64,000 nucleotides of DNA from Trinickia acidisoli (lineage in GTDB: Bacteria > Pseudomonadota > Gammaproteobacteria > Burkholderiales > Burkholderiaceae). Made by a program: the position numbers and the translations under genes. Below, in pieces: positions 35,152 through 44,587 of this stretch. Under the pieces are notes generated by a model. The model saw nothing but the letters and a program-made list of their open reading frames with translations, did no database searches and was not told the DNA's origin. Position 1 is the first letter of the stretch, and every line of letters starts with the position of its first letter. The stretch covers positions 124,001 to 188,000 of the forward strand of contig NZ_JAFLRG010000001.1 in NCBI RefSeq assembly GCF_017315725.1, read 5' to 3'.

Positions 35152-35460
35152 TTGCCCCGGAAGGGGCGCGAAGCGGCCGCCGCTACACCGGTTCCGGCTG
35201 CGCGCGTGGGGCCTTATGCGATCGACCCGCTCGAGCTTTCGATCACGCGCGCCGCCGAGGCGCTGGGGGTGTCGCGCAAGACGCTTTCGGAGATCGTCAA
35301 CGGCCGAGCTGCGATCAGCCCGGAGATGGCAGTGCGCCTAGAACTAGCTTTCGGAAAGCGCGCCGAGTCCTGGTTGGCACACCAGGCCGAGTACGATCTA
35401 TGGCAGATCGAGCAGCGCAAAGAGCAATTGCACGTGCATGCGTTCAAGCGCGCGGCTTGA
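35152..35460 (+). CDS. Orphan HigA-family addiction module antitoxin (possibly degenerate)
   Basis: A 102-residue frame, starting at TTG three bases after fliA. Its C-terminal 75 residues match HigA-type antitoxins: an XRE helix-turn-helix 'LSITRAAEALGVSRKTLSEI' at about 29-48, followed by VNGRAAISPEMAVRL and the typical 'AFGKRAESWLAHQAEYDLW'. No higB toxin gene is upstream (fliA ends there) or downstream. The usual N-terminal 'HPGEILxEEFLxPLGLS' segment is replaced by unrelated Pro/Ala-rich residues, so the gene may be an N-terminally remodelled remnant, or the true start may be the GTG at 35206. It could still act as a DNA-binding regulator. Confidence 0.65.
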   Translation: MPRKGREAAAATPVPAARVGPYAIDPLELSITRAAEALGVSRKTLSEIVNGRAAISPEMAVRLELAFGKRAESWLAHQAEYDLWQIEQRKEQLHVHAFKRAA

Positions 35461-35498
35461 CGCGGAAGGGCTTGCCCGCCGACTCCGAGCCACGAGGC

Positions 35499-35549
35499 GC
35501 GTATCGAGAACCGATACGCCAGCGGGCTGCGGCCGCCTCACCGGCGGCC
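35499..35549. other. Two hairpins between convergent higA-like and flgN genes
   Basis: GCGTATCG-AGAAC-CGATACGC (35499-35519) and GGCCGCC-TCACC-GGCGGCC (35531-35549) are perfect inverted repeats lying between the ends of two convergent transcripts. No T-run is present on either strand, so they may act as weak two-way terminators or mRNA end-stabilisers. Confidence 0.5.
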
Positions 35550-35557
35550 GTGCTACT

Positions 35558-35998
35558 TCAAGCCGTCGCCATCCGCCCATCCGGCCCGTAGACGCTGGCC
35601 GAATGACGCGAGGCACCGCCACGCAGGATGGCGAGCGCGTTCTGGTTGTAGTTCATCCGGATACGGATCATGAGGCCGTTCGTGGCGTTCGAGCGGCGCG
35701 CGCGTTGCACGACGGCCTGCAATAGTTGCCACTGCTTGGCAAGGCGAGCGTCGTCGGCGATCGCGAGCTCCATTCCCTTCCAGCCAACAGGCAATCCCAT
35801 CTGGCGCAGTTGGCTGTCGCGCGTTTTTTCGAGCGACGCGAGCTTTTCAGTCAGCTCGGTCTTCTTCTCGACGATGCCGGGCAGCGTCTCGAGCGGCGAT
35901 ACGGCCGCAAGCGCCTTTTCCTCGTACATCAGCAAAGACGCAAACGCTTCGAGCGCAGCGTGTTCTTCGGTCACAGTGGCAAGCAGGGCGTCTCTCAT
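35558..35998 (-). CDS. flgN: Flagellar export chaperone FlgN
   Basis: A 146-residue helical protein, the chaperone for hook-filament junction proteins FlgK and FlgL. The N-terminal coiled-coil part has 'LLATVTEEHAALEAFASLL', and the C-terminal part carries the family pattern 'NATNGLMIRIRMNYNQNALA' then ILRGG, which resembles the FlgK/FlgL-binding and export region. It follows flgM on the minus strand. The start at 35998 is chosen over an upstream in-frame start because it aligns with the family N-terminus. Confidence 0.9.
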   Translation of the reverse strand: MRDALLATVTEEHAALEAFASLLMYEEKALAAVSPLETLPGIVEKKTELTEKLASLEKTRDSQLRQMGLPVGWKGMELAIADDARLAKQWQLLQAVVQRARRSNATNGLMIRIRMNYNQNALAILRGGASRHSASVYGPDGRMATA

Positions 35999-36081
35999 CT
36001 CATCCGCCAAAACATAAGCCGGCGCGCAGGCGCGCACTCAACGAAGCCGACGAGGCGAGAGATAAGCGCTTGAGCGCTGCC

Positions 36082-36429
36082 TCAGCCGCCCGTCGACGGG
36101 TTCTTCAACAGATCGCGGGCGGTCGAAAGAATGCCGTCCGCAATCTTGCTCGTATCCATCGTCAGCGTGCCGTCGGCAATGGCTTGCTTGATCGACGCAA
36201 CGTGCGCGACGTCGATGTCGGCTTCGCCCGACGCAGCCAGCGAGCGCAACTGCGACGACAGCCCGGACAGGCTGACGTTGCTGGCGTCGCCGCTGCCCGT
36301 GGACTGAGCCGACGCGGCATTGGCGCTCGTTTGCGCGGTGCTCGCCGCGGTTTGACCGCCCTGCCGGGCACCCTGCACGTCGCCCTTGGGCGAGGTCAGG
36401 CTCGAAGTGGAGGTTGAATCGACTTTCAC
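36082..36429 (-). CDS. flgM: Anti-sigma-28 factor FlgM
   Basis: A 115-residue FlgM. The N-terminal half is low-complexity (Ser/Thr/Ala/Gln-rich), as expected for an intrinsically disordered exported protein. The conserved C-terminal sigma-binding helices are 'LSSQLRSLAASGEADIDVAH' and 'VASIKQAIADGTLTMDTSKI'. It holds FliA until exported through the finished hook. Translation starts at GTG behind GGGAAG. A sigma-28-like promoter lies just upstream, so FlgM would be made under FliA control. Confidence 0.95.
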   Translation of the reverse strand: MKVDSTSTSSLTSPKGDVQGARQGGQTAASTAQTSANAASAQSTGSGDASNVSLSGLSSQLRSLAASGEADIDVAHVASIKQAIADGTLTMDTSKIADGILSTARDLLKNPSTGG

Positions 36430-36462
36430 GATGGCTTCCCGAACGATTTCGATTTGAGTGTG

Positions 36463-36489
36463 ATAACGGCGACACTCGCCGAAACTTTA
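36463..36489 (-). promoter_or_regulatory. Sigma-28 type promoter of flgM-flgN
   Basis: On the minus strand a perfect TAAAGTTT (36489-36482), an 11-base spacer and GCCGTTAT (36470-36463) match the FliA consensus at 8 of 8 and 6 of 8 positions. The start site would be about 27 bases before the flgM GTG. Confidence 0.75.
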
Positions 36490-36596
36490 GCGCAATCGGG
36501 AAGAACACCGCCCAGCCTCATTCGGCGATTCGGGGCCGAATCGTCCGGCGCCTCCACGCACCGGTCGTCTCGCCCGTTTCGACCGCCTCGGCCCGG

Positions 36597-37754
36597 TCAC
36601 ATCTGAACCTGCACCGTTCCGGCATCTCGGACGATGCCGGAGATGATCTGGCCCCCGGCTAGCCTGACACGAACCTCTTGTCCGGGCGCCGCGTTGTTCA
36701 TGACGCTGCCCTCGGACGAAATCGTGAAACCTTGGCCTTGCGCGATGACGCGCACCGTTTGGCCGATCGCGACCGCGCTCGCGCTTTTGAGCAGATCCTG
36801 GCGCAGCGGCATGCCGGCGCTGATCCGGGCCAGTGCCGTCGAGCCGATCGCCTGCGACGGATCGGTAATGATCGCGCGCGGCAAATTCGAGAGGTCGCCG
36901 TCGCGCGCGAGCAGGTCTTGCGCCGTCACGACCGTACCGGGCTCGATCTGGCGCGCCGCGAGGTAGTAGGTCGCATCGATCGCGATGCGGGCTCGCAGAT
37001 AGAGCGTCCACGGCTTGGCGCCGGCGCAGCGCACGCCGACCGACGTGGTGCCCCATAGCCGGGCGCCCGTCGGCATGAACGGCTCGAGCGTCGTGCAGGC
37101 GGCCAGGCCCCGCGGGAAGGTCGGGGCAACCGTGATGCTGATCTTGCCGGGCAGGCCGATCGTCTGTTGCTGAAGATAGGCAAGGGCCGCGTGGCGAATC
37201 GCCTCGCTGTCTTCCTGGCCGGCCGGCGCGTCGGAGGCGGGCGCCAAGGCCGCGGCGGTTGCAGCCGCCGGCGCCGTCGGGCGAGTGGGCCCACCGACCG
37301 AGGCGGGCGCAATCGGTTGCGCGGCGCGGATCGAGCGCTGCGGCGCCGTCACGACGACGGGTATGACGCGGCTTGCCGCCGTCGCGATCGCCGGATGCGG
37401 CTCGCTGACGATAGGGGGAACGTTGGCCGGCGCGGCGCCGCGCGCCTCGCCCGGTCCCGGGATGACGATCATGCCGTTCGTCGCCGTGCCGGCGGACGCA
37501 CTCGCTTGCGCTTGCCCGGGGCCGGGAATCGAAATCATCGCGCCGCTCGGCTTAACGGCTTTGGCCTCGCCCGGGCCGGGGATATAGATCTGCCCGCTCG
37601 CGCTCGTATCGGTGTTTTGCGCCTGGGCCGCCGTGAGCGGCAACAGGGCTGCGACCAGCGCACAGGCCGCTGCGCGCACGAGGCGAGCATGCCGCCGGCC
37701 GAGGGCGCGCGGCGCTGCTCGGCGCGCGGGATCGGAAGCGGCGGACAAGGACAT
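36597..37754 (-). CDS. flgA: Flagellar P-ring assembly chaperone FlgA
   Basis: A 385-residue periplasmic protein with a signal peptide ending at 'LTAAQAQ' (about 45). FlgA helps FlgI form the P ring. The C-terminal SAF-type domain shows 'AARQIEPGTVVTAQDLLARD', 'RISAGMPLRQDLLKSASAVA', 'VMNNAAPGQEVRVRLAGGQI' and ends ISGIVRDAGTVQVQM. It is much longer than E. coli FlgA (219) because residues 46-170 are an added Pro/Ala/Gly-rich stretch containing three IPGPGEA-type repeats. The ATG at 37754 follows GGAG at good spacing. It diverges from flgB. Confidence 0.94.
   Translation of the reverse strand: MSLSAASDPARRAAPRALGRRHARLVRAAACALVAALLPLTAAQAQNTDTSASGQIYIPGPGEAKAVKPSGAMISIPGPGQAQASASAGTATNGMIVIPGPGEARGAAPANVPPIVSEPHPAIATAASRVIPVVVTAPQRSIRAAQPIAPASVGGPTRPTAPAAATAAALAPASDAPAGQEDSEAIRHAALAYLQQQTIGLPGKISITVAPTFPRGLAACTTLEPFMPTGARLWGTTSVGVRCAGAKPWTLYLRARIAIDATYYLAARQIEPGTVVTAQDLLARDGDLSNLPRAIITDPSQAIGSTALARISAGMPLRQDLLKSASAVAIGQTVRVIAQGQGFTISSEGSVMNNAAPGQEVRVRLAGGQIISGIVRDAGTVQVQM
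37443..37589 (-). repeat. Three IPGPGEA repeats inside FlgA
   Basis: The FlgA N-terminal extension encodes IYIPGPGEA (residues 56-64), ISIPGPGQA (74-82) and IVIPGPGEA (96-104), separated by 9 and 13 residues of Ala/Ser/Thr/Lys-rich spacer. They lie just after the signal peptide and before the conserved SAF domain. Confidence 0.85.
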
Positions 37755-37987
37755 CGGTTTCTCCATCGAAACAATTCGGACGACGAATCGAATTCTAGGG
37801 CTCGCGCGAGGGGCGCAAACGTTGAATAGAGGGCGGCTTCCCCGGTTATTCATCCGATTGGCTCTTGCTTGCCGACCCTAAGATGCTCGTCATGCAAAAA
37901 AGCCTTCTTGGCGCACCTTGTCCCGAACCAGGGTGAGGCCGAGAAGCGGCAACAAGCGGCCGACGCTTGAGAACGGGAGAAACACCG

Positions 37988-38491
37988 ATGCTGGACAAAC
38001 TCGATGCCGAATTCGCCTTTGGCCGTGAGGCGCTCGATGTACGCGCCTATCGGCAGGAGTTGCTGTCGTCGAACATCGCCAACGCCGATACGCCCGGCTA
38101 CAAGGCGCGCGACGTCGATTTCGGCTCGTCGCTCGCCACCGCGCTTCAGCGCAGCGGCGCGACGCAGGGTACGAGCGCGATGGCCAGCTCGGGCGCGGCT
38201 GCGTTGCCGTTGGCCCAGCCGGCCGGCGTGACGAGCGGGATGACGATGGCGTCGACGGAGCCCGGCCACATGACGGGCAACGCTCAGCTCATTCCGACCG
38301 GCGGCCAAACCCAGGATTACGGCAAGCTTGCCTACCGGATTCCGACACAACCGGCGCTCGACGGCAACACCGTCGATCTCGACGCGGAACGCGTCCAATT
38401 TGCCGACAACACCGTGCATTACGAATCAGGCATGACCACCGTGTCGCAGCAGATGAAGCAACTGCTCTCGGCGATCACGTCGGGCGGCTGA
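37988..38491 (+). CDS. flgB: Flagellar proximal rod protein FlgB
   Basis: A 167-residue rod protein, first gene of the flgB-J operon. The N-terminus carries the rod/hook signature 'LDVRAYRQELLSSNIANADT' followed by PGYKARDVDF, and the C-terminus the 'YESGMTTVSQQMKQLLSAIT' helix. The middle (about 55-110) is a Ser/Ala/Gly-rich insertion. The ATG at 37988 follows GGGAGAAA and is used over an upstream in-frame start. Confidence 0.97.
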   Translation: MLDKLDAEFAFGREALDVRAYRQELLSSNIANADTPGYKARDVDFGSSLATALQRSGATQGTSAMASSGAAALPLAQPAGVTSGMTMASTEPGHMTGNAQLIPTGGQTQDYGKLAYRIPTQPALDGNTVDLDAERVQFADNTVHYESGMTTVSQQMKQLLSAITSGG

Positions 38492-38556
38492 GCAGGCGCG
38501 CCTACCGCTTTTATTTAGGAATCGTTCAAGCGTCCATCGAAAGAGGCACGTAAGCC

Positions 38557-38979
38557 ATGGCATTGATGAACATTTTTACCGTTGCAGGCTCGGCGCTGTC
38601 GGCCGAATCCGAGCGGCTCAACGTCACCGCGTCGAATCTCGCGAACGCCGACAGCACGACGGGCCCGGACGGTCAGCCGTACCGCGCCAAGCAGGTCGTG
38701 TTCGGCGTCAAGCCGATCGGCGGGGCGGAAACGGCCAGCGGCCAGCAAGTGGGCGGCGTGGAGGTGACGAACGTCATCGACGACCCCACACCGATGAAGA
38801 CGACTTACGACCCGACCAACCCCGCAGCGGACTCGAACGGCTACGTCACGATGCCGAACGTCGACCCGGTGCAAGAAATGGTGAACATGATCTCGGCCTC
38901 GCGCTCGTACCAGGCCAACGTCGAGACGCTGAACACCGCCAAGAACCTGATGCTGAAAACCTTGACGATCGGCACCTGA
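38557..38979 (+). CDS. flgC: Flagellar proximal rod protein FlgC
   Basis: A 140-residue rod protein of standard length. The signature '[20 protein letters not shown]' (about 17-36) and C-terminal '[20 protein letters not shown]' helix are present, with a typical 'YRAKQVVFG' strand between. It assembles with FlgB, FlgF and FlgG above the MS ring. Confidence 0.97.
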   Translation: MALMNIFTVAGSALSAESERLNVTASNLANADSTTGPDGQPYRAKQVVFGVKPIGGAETASGQQVGGVEVTNVIDDPTPMKTTYDPTNPAADSNGYVTMPNVDPVQEMVNMISASRSYQANVETLNTAKNLMLKTLTIGT

Positions 38980-38990
38980 GGAGAAACTTT

Positions 38991-39716
38991 GTGACGTCAT
39001 CCAATACCACCATCAGCAACGGCGGCACCGTTTCGACGCAGTTGCTCGATACGATCAACGGCACTTCGTCGAGTAGCAGCTCGTCCTCGAGCTCATCGTC
39101 CTCGAGTGCGACGTCATCGACGAGCTTGGAGCAGACCTTCCTGCAACTGCTCGTGGCGCAGTTGCAGAACCAAGACCCGACCAACCCGATGGACAGCTCG
39201 CAAATGACCGCGCAGCTCGCCCAGATCAACACGGTGACGGGCATCAGCCAGTTGAACACGACGCTGACTTCGCTGGCCTCGCAGCTCTCGGCCGGCCAAA
39301 ACGCGCAATCCTCGCTGCTGATCGGCCAGAACGTCCTCGTGGCGGGCTCGACGGCGACCGTCTCGAGCGGCACCTCGCCCGGCTTCGGGGTGACGGTCGC
39401 CTCGAACGTCTCCGATCTGAAGGTCACGATCAAGAATTCCTCGGGCCAGATCGTGAACACGATCGATCTCGGCGCGCAGCAGGCCGGCACCGTTCCGGTG
39501 AGCTGGACGCCCACCGACTCGTCGGGCAACACGCTGGCCAACGGCACCTACACGATCTCCGCGGTCGGCACGAGCAGCACCGGCGCGACGACATCCGAAA
39601 CGACGCTGACCGGCGCGCAAGTGGACAGCATCGTCCAGCAAAGCGACGGGTCGACGGGATTCTTGCTCAGCAACGGCAGCACGGTCGGTACGACCAGTGT
39701 TGTCGCCATCATGTAA
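38991..39716 (+). CDS. flgD: Flagellar hook capping/assembly protein FlgD
   Basis: A 241-residue FlgD that caps the growing hook. The conserved N-terminal block is 'TFLQLLVAQLQNQDPTNPMD' followed by SSQMTAQLAQINTVTGI (about 44-80), and the C-terminal part has FlgD tudor/Ig-like strands ('VPVSWTPTDSSGNTLANGTY'). A run of 14 serines (about 25-38) encoded by mixed TCG/AGC/AGT/TCC codons precedes the conserved block. Translation starts with GTG. Confidence 0.96.
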   Translation: MTSSNTTISNGGTVSTQLLDTINGTSSSSSSSSSSSSSSATSSTSLEQTFLQLLVAQLQNQDPTNPMDSSQMTAQLAQINTVTGISQLNTTLTSLASQLSAGQNAQSSLLIGQNVLVAGSTATVSSGTSPGFGVTVASNVSDLKVTIKNSSGQIVNTIDLGAQQAGTVPVSWTPTDSSGNTLANGTYTISAVGTSSTGATTSETTLTGAQVDSIVQQSDGSTGFLLSNGSTVGTTSVVAIM

Positions 39717-39752
39717 CGAACTTTGATACTTATTCGCAGGGAGACCACTTAA

Positions 39753-40991
39753 ATGGGCTACCAACAAGGCTTGAGCGGCTTGTCCGCATCGTCGAACGAT
39801 CTGGACGTGATCGGCAACAACATCGCGAATGCCAACACCGACGGCTTCAAGCAAAGCACGGCGCAGTTCGCGGACCTGTACGCGAACACGATCGCGACGT
39901 CGGTCAACAACCAAATCGGTATCGGCACGCAGCTCGCGGGCGTTCAGCAAGACTTCACGCAAGGCACGTTCACGACGACGGGCCAGGCGCTGAACGTCGC
40001 GATCAACGGCACGGGCTTTTTCCAGATGTCGAACGACGGCACGCTGACCTACTCGCGCAACGGCGTATTCCAGCTCAACAACCAGGGCTACATCACGGAT
40101 TCGTCGGGGCTCGAACTGATGGGCTACGCGGCGAACGCGAACGGCGTGATCAACACCGCGCAGACGGTGCCGATCCAAATCCCGACGACCAACATCGCAC
40201 CGGTTGCCACGCAAAACATCACGGCGCAGTTGAATCTGAACTCGCAGGACAGCGTGCCGACGGTGACGCCGTTCTCGTCGACGAACTCGTCGACGTACAA
40301 CTACTCGACGTCGATCCAGACCTACGACTCGCTCGGCGGGTCGCAGCAGATCAACATGTACTTCGTGAAGACGGCCGCGAACTCGTGGGACGTCTACGCG
40401 GGCCCGTCCACCGGCACGATCAGCCAGGTCGGCTCGGTCGGCTTCAGCTCGTCCGGTGCGCTGACCTCGACCGCGGCGACCGCGCCGGCCACGTCGCCCG
40501 CCACCGGCGAGCTCACGTTCACGGTGCCGAACACCGACGGCAGCGGATCGCCGCAATCGTTGACGCTGAACTTGACGGGCTCGACGCAATACGGCGGCAC
40601 GGACGGCGTGAACAACCTGCAGCAAGACGGTTATGCCACGGGCGAGCTCTCGAATTTCTCGATCGGCGCCAACGGCACGATCACGGGCACGTACTCGAAC
40701 GGCCAAACGCAATCGCTCGGCCAGATCGTGCTCGCGAACTTCAACGACCCGAACGGCCTGCAGGACCTCGGCGGCAACGAGTACGAGGAAACGCAGGCCT
40801 CGGGCGTGCCGCAAATTTCGGCGCCGGGCAGCACGAACCACGGCACGCTGACGGGCGGCGCGGTCGAAGATTCGAACGTCGACTTGACGAGCCAGCTCGT
40901 CGATCTGATCACGGCGCAGCGCAACTACCAGGCGAACGCGCAGACGATCAAGACGCAGCAGACCGTCGACGAAACGCTGATCGACCTGTAA
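39753..40991 (+). CDS. flgE: Flagellar hook protein FlgE
   Basis: A 412-residue hook subunit of usual length. The N-terminus 'GYQQGLSGLSASSNDLDVIG' with NNIANANTDGFK, the FlgE domain around 'VAINGTGFFQMSNDGTLTYS', and the C-terminal 'DLTSQLVDLITAQRNYQANA' with QTIKTQQTVDETLIDL are all present. It forms the universal joint whose length is set by FliK. Confidence 0.98.
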   Translation: MGYQQGLSGLSASSNDLDVIGNNIANANTDGFKQSTAQFADLYANTIATSVNNQIGIGTQLAGVQQDFTQGTFTTTGQALNVAINGTGFFQMSNDGTLTYSRNGVFQLNNQGYITDSSGLELMGYAANANGVINTAQTVPIQIPTTNIAPVATQNITAQLNLNSQDSVPTVTPFSSTNSSTYNYSTSIQTYDSLGGSQQINMYFVKTAANSWDVYAGPSTGTISQVGSVGFSSSGALTSTAATAPATSPATGELTFTVPNTDGSGSPQSLTLNLTGSTQYGGTDGVNNLQQDGYATGELSNFSIGANGTITGTYSNGQTQSLGQIVLANFNDPNGLQDLGGNEYEETQASGVPQISAPGSTNHGTLTGGAVEDSNVDLTSQLVDLITAQRNYQANAQTIKTQQTVDETLIDL

Positions 40992-41031
40992 GCGCACGGC
41001 GCGCTTTTCGTACCGCAAGACAAGGCGAGTC

Positions 41032-41790
41032 ATGGACCGACTGATCTACACCGCGATGACGGGCGCTTCCGAGGCGCTCGAGCAGCAGGCCGTCGTCGCC
41101 AACAACTTGGCGAATACGTCGACGACGGGTTTTCGCGCGCAGCTCGCGAACTTCCGCGACGCGCCGCTGAGTTTCGGCGACGGCACGACGGTCGACAACG
41201 ACACGACGCGCACGTTCGCACTGACCGCGACGCCGGGATCGGACTTCGCGCCGGGCCCGATTTCGCAGACGGGCAACCCGCTCGACGTCGCGATCCAAGG
41301 TCCGGGCTGGCTCTCGGTGCAAACGGCGGACGGCGACGAAGCCTACACGCGCGCGGGCAATCTGCACGTCGATGAAAACGGCCAGCTCGTGACGGCGACG
41401 AACCAGCCCGTGCTCGGCACCGGCGGCCCGATTTCGGTGCCGCCCGGCGCGAGCGTGACGATCGGCAAGGACGGCACGGTGTCGGCGCTCGGCGCGGGCG
41501 ATTCGCCCTCGCAAATCGTCGTGCTCGACCAGCTCAAGCTCGTCAATCCCGACCCGAGCACCATGACGCGCGGCGACGACGGTTTGTTCCGGACGGCCGA
41601 CGGCCAGCCGGCCGATGCCGATCCGACCGTCAACGTCGTGCAGGGCGCGCTCGAAGGCAGCAACGTGAACCCCGTCGCGGCGATGGTCTCGATGATCACG
41701 AACGCGCGCCAGTTTCAGATGCAAACGAAGTTGCTGCAGACGGCGGATCAGAACGATCAGTCGGCCAACCAGCTACTGACGTTCAGCTAA
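41032..41790 (+). CDS. flgF: Flagellar proximal rod protein FlgF
   Basis: A 252-residue rod protein. The N-terminus 'MDRLIYTAMTGASEALEQQA' continues VVANNLANTSTTGFRAQ; the central 'NPLDVAIQGPGWLSVQTADG' and C-terminal 'NPVAAMVSMITNARQFQMQT' blocks distinguish it from FlgG. It forms part of the proximal rod. Confidence 0.97.
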   Translation: MDRLIYTAMTGASEALEQQAVVANNLANTSTTGFRAQLANFRDAPLSFGDGTTVDNDTTRTFALTATPGSDFAPGPISQTGNPLDVAIQGPGWLSVQTADGDEAYTRAGNLHVDENGQLVTATNQPVLGTGGPISVPPGASVTIGKDGTVSALGAGDSPSQIVVLDQLKLVNPDPSTMTRGDDGLFRTADGQPADADPTVNVVQGALEGSNVNPVAAMVSMITNARQFQMQTKLLQTADQNDQSANQLLTFS

Positions 41791-41835
41791 CCGGTTCCTC
41801 GCCGGAACCGGATTGTCATTACCAGGAGATTCACC

Positions 41836-42624
41836 ATGAACCGCTCGCTTTACATCGCCGCTACCGGCATGAATGCGCAGCAGGACCAGATGGATGTCAT
41901 CTCGAACAACCTCGCCAACGTGAGCACGAACGGCTTCAAGGGCTCGCGCGCGGTGTTCCAAGATCTCATCTATCAAACGCTGCGCCAGCCCGGCGCGAAC
42001 TCCACGCAGCAAACCGAACTGCCCTCCGGGCTGCAGGTCGGCACGGGCGTGCAGCAAGTGGCGACCGAGCGGCTGTACACGCAGGGCAACCTGACGCAAA
42101 CGGGCAACTCGAAGGACGTCGCCATCAACGGCAACGGCTTCTTCCAAGTGCAGATGCCCGACGGCACGACGGCCTACACGCGCGACGGCTCGTTCGAGAC
42201 GAACGCACAGGGCCAGCTCGTGACCTCGAGCGGCTATCCGGTCATGCCGCAGATCACGATTCCGCAGAACGCGACCTCGCTGACGATCGGCAGCGACGGC
42301 ACGGTCAGCATCACGCTGCCCAATTCGACCAACAACCAGACGATCGGCACGCTCCAGCTCGCCACGTTCATCAACCCGGCCGGTCTGCAATCGAACGGCG
42401 AGAACCTGCTTTCGGAGACGACCTCCTCGGGCGCGCCGAACGTGACGACGCCGGGCTTGAACGGTGCCGGCACGCTGAACCAGGGCTACGTCGAAGCTTC
42501 TAACGTGAACGTCGTGCAAGAGTTGGTGAACATGATCGAGACGCAGCGCGCGTACGAAATCAACAGCAAGGCGGTCCAGACTTCGGATCAAATGTTGCAG
42601 ACCTTGAGCCAGATGTCGGTTTGA
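41836..42624 (+). CDS. flgG: Flagellar distal rod protein FlgG
   Basis: A 262-residue distal rod protein, near-identical in length to enteric FlgG (260). The N-terminus '[20 protein letters not shown]' continues with [17 protein letters not shown]; the FlgG-specific '[20 protein letters not shown]' region and C-terminal '[20 protein letters not shown]' helix are clear. It has a good ribosome binding site (AGGAG). Confidence 0.98.
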   Translation: MNRSLYIAATGMNAQQDQMDVISNNLANVSTNGFKGSRAVFQDLIYQTLRQPGANSTQQTELPSGLQVGTGVQQVATERLYTQGNLTQTGNSKDVAINGNGFFQVQMPDGTTAYTRDGSFETNAQGQLVTSSGYPVMPQITIPQNATSLTIGSDGTVSITLPNSTNNQTIGTLQLATFINPAGLQSNGENLLSETTSSGAPNVTTPGLNGAGTLNQGYVEASNVNVVQELVNMIETQRAYEINSKAVQTSDQMLQTLSQMSV

Positions 42625-42668
42625 GGCGAGTAGGAAGCAGGACTTTGACGAGCAGGCGGTAGACGAAG

Positions 42669-43394
42669 ATGTCGCAAACGAGCCGAATTCCCTTTCGCGT
42701 GCGCGGGTTGCGCGCGGCAGCCACGCTGACCTTCGCGAGTGCGCTCGCGGGGGTGCTGACGGGCACTTTCGCCGGTTGCGCGCAGATCGAGCACCGCCAG
42801 CCGATCGTGCAGCAGCCGATGACGGCCACGCCGCCGGTGCCGCCGCAACTGCAGCCGCCGGGCTCGATCTACAACCCCGGCTACGCCGGCCATCCGCTGT
42901 TCGAAGACCAGCGTCCGCGCAACGTCGGCGACATCCTCACGATCGTCATCTCCGAAAACATCAACGCGACGAAATCGTCGGCGGCCAACGCCGGCCGCGC
43001 CGGCAGCACCGCGACATCGGTGCCGACGGCGGGCTTTCTCTCGGGCCTGTTCAACCACGTCAATCTGAACGCATCGGGCTCGAACACGTTCGCCGGCTCC
43101 GGCGGCGCGAACGCATCGAACACGTTCAACGGCACGATCACGGTCACGGTCACGAACGTGTTGCCCAACGGCAATCTCGTCGTGAGCGGCGAGAAGCAGA
43201 TGTTGATCAACCAGGGCAACGAGTTCGTGCGCTTCTCGGGCGTGGTCAACCCGAACACGGTGTCGGGCGAGAACACGGTGCTCTCGACGCAGGTGGCCGA
43301 CGCGCGCATCGAATACTCGGCCAAGGGTTACATCAACGAAGCGGAAACGATGGGATGGCTCCAGCGTTTCTTCCTCAACATAGCGCCATGGTGA
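42669..43394 (+). CDS. flgH: Flagellar L-ring lipoprotein FlgH
   Basis: A 241-residue outer-membrane lipoprotein forming the L ring. The signal peptide ends at the lipobox FAG-C (Cys37). The conserved '[20 protein letters not shown]' and the C-terminal '[20 protein letters not shown]' blocks are present, followed by a '[12 protein letters not shown]' end typical of FlgH. Its stop codon overlaps the flgI start. Confidence 0.97.
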   Translation: MSQTSRIPFRVRGLRAAATLTFASALAGVLTGTFAGCAQIEHRQPIVQQPMTATPPVPPQLQPPGSIYNPGYAGHPLFEDQRPRNVGDILTIVISENINATKSSAANAGRAGSTATSVPTAGFLSGLFNHVNLNASGSNTFAGSGGANASNTFNGTITVTVTNVLPNGNLVVSGEKQMLINQGNEFVRFSGVVNPNTVSGENTVLSTQVADARIEYSAKGYINEAETMGWLQRFFLNIAPW

Positions 43395-44572
43395 TCGCGA
43401 TGACGACCTCGTTCATGCGCGCCTTGCGCACGCTTCATACCGTTCGCCGCGCACTCGTGCTCGTCGGCGTGCCCGTCATGCTGGCCTGCGCCGGTACGGC
43501 GCATGCCGAGCGCCTGAAGGATCTCGTGCAGATCCAGGGCGTGCGCGACAACCCGCTGATCGGCTATGGCCTCGTCGTCGGCCTCGACGGCACGGGCGAC
43601 CAGACGACGCAAACGCCGTTCACGACGCAAACGCTCACGAACATGCTGGCCAACCTCGGCATCTCGCTGAACAACGGCCAATCGACGGGCGCGAGCCCCG
43701 CGTCGAACATGCAGCTCAAGAACGTGGCCGCCGTGATGGTGACGGCGACGCTGCCGCCGTTCGAGCGGCCGGGCGAGGCGATCGACATTACCGTCTCGTC
43801 GCTCGGCAACGCCAAGAGCCTGCGCGGCGGCACGCTGCTGCTCACGCCGCTCAAGGGCGCCGACGGGCAGGTCTACGCGCTGGCCCAGGGCAACGTCGCC
43901 GTCGGCGGCGCGGGCGCGAGCGCCAACGGCAGCAAAGTGCAGGTCAATCAGCTCGCGGCCGGACGCGTTCCCTCCGGCGCGATCGTCGAGCGCGCCGTGC
44001 CGACGCAAGTCGCGCAGGCGGGCGGCACGATGCAGATGGAGCTGAACGACATGGACTACGACACGACGCAGCGTATCGTGGCGGCGGTCAACAACGCATT
44101 CGGCGAAGGCACGGCCACGCCGCTCGACGGGCGTACGATTCAACTGCGCGCGCCGATCGATCCGAGCCAGCAAGTCGCGTTCATGGCGCAGCTCGAGAAC
44201 CTCGACGTGCGTCCGGCGCAAGCGGCCGCGAAGGTCATTCTCAATTCGCGCACGGGCTCGATCGTCATGAATCAGATGGTGACGCTGCAAAGCTGCGCGG
44301 TGGCGCACGGCAACTTGTCGGTCATTGTCAACACGCAGACGGCCGTGAGCCAGCCCGGCGCGTTCTCGAACGGCACGACCGTCTCGTCGCGGCAGTCGCA
44401 GATTCAACTGAAGCAGGACAACGGCTCGCTCAAGCTCGTCACGGCGGGCGCGAACCTGGCGGAAGTGGTGAAGGCGCTCAACGCGCTCGGCGCGACGCCG
44501 GCCGATTTGATGTCGATCCTGCAAGCGATGAAGGCCGCGGGCGCATTGCGCGCGGACCTCGAGATCATCTAA
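43388..44572 (+). CDS. flgI: Flagellar P-ring protein FlgI
   Basis: A 394-residue periplasmic P-ring protein. The signal peptide ends near 'CAGTAHA' (about 38). Mature FlgI begins '[20 protein letters not shown]' and has '[20 protein letters not shown]', '[20 protein letters not shown]'-type and '[20 protein letters not shown]' blocks. ATG 43388 overlaps the flgH stop; later in-frame starts at 43400 or 43415 would shorten only the signal peptide. The much longer open frame from 42776 is flgH read in another frame. Confidence 0.96.
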   Translation: MVIAMTTSFMRALRTLHTVRRALVLVGVPVMLACAGTAHAERLKDLVQIQGVRDNPLIGYGLVVGLDGTGDQTTQTPFTTQTLTNMLANLGISLNNGQSTGASPASNMQLKNVAAVMVTATLPPFERPGEAIDITVSSLGNAKSLRGGTLLLTPLKGADGQVYALAQGNVAVGGAGASANGSKVQVNQLAAGRVPSGAIVERAVPTQVAQAGGTMQMELNDMDYDTTQRIVAAVNNAFGEGTATPLDGRTIQLRAPIDPSQQVAFMAQLENLDVRPAQAAAKVILNSRTGSIVMNQMVTLQSCAVAHGNLSVIVNTQTAVSQPGAFSNGTTVSSRQSQIQLKQDNGSLKLVTAGANLAEVVKALNALGATPADLMSILQAMKAAGALRADLEII

Positions 44573-44587
44573 GAAGAAGGTGTCCTG

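Noticed and set aside
35149..35557. A higB toxin gene partner
   Set aside because: No frame of suitable size or sequence lies between fliA and flgN apart from the HigA-like one.
42776..43387. N-terminal extension making FlgI 598 residues long
   Set aside because: The added part reads flgH in another frame and would abolish the FlgI signal peptide; the start at 43388 fits the family.
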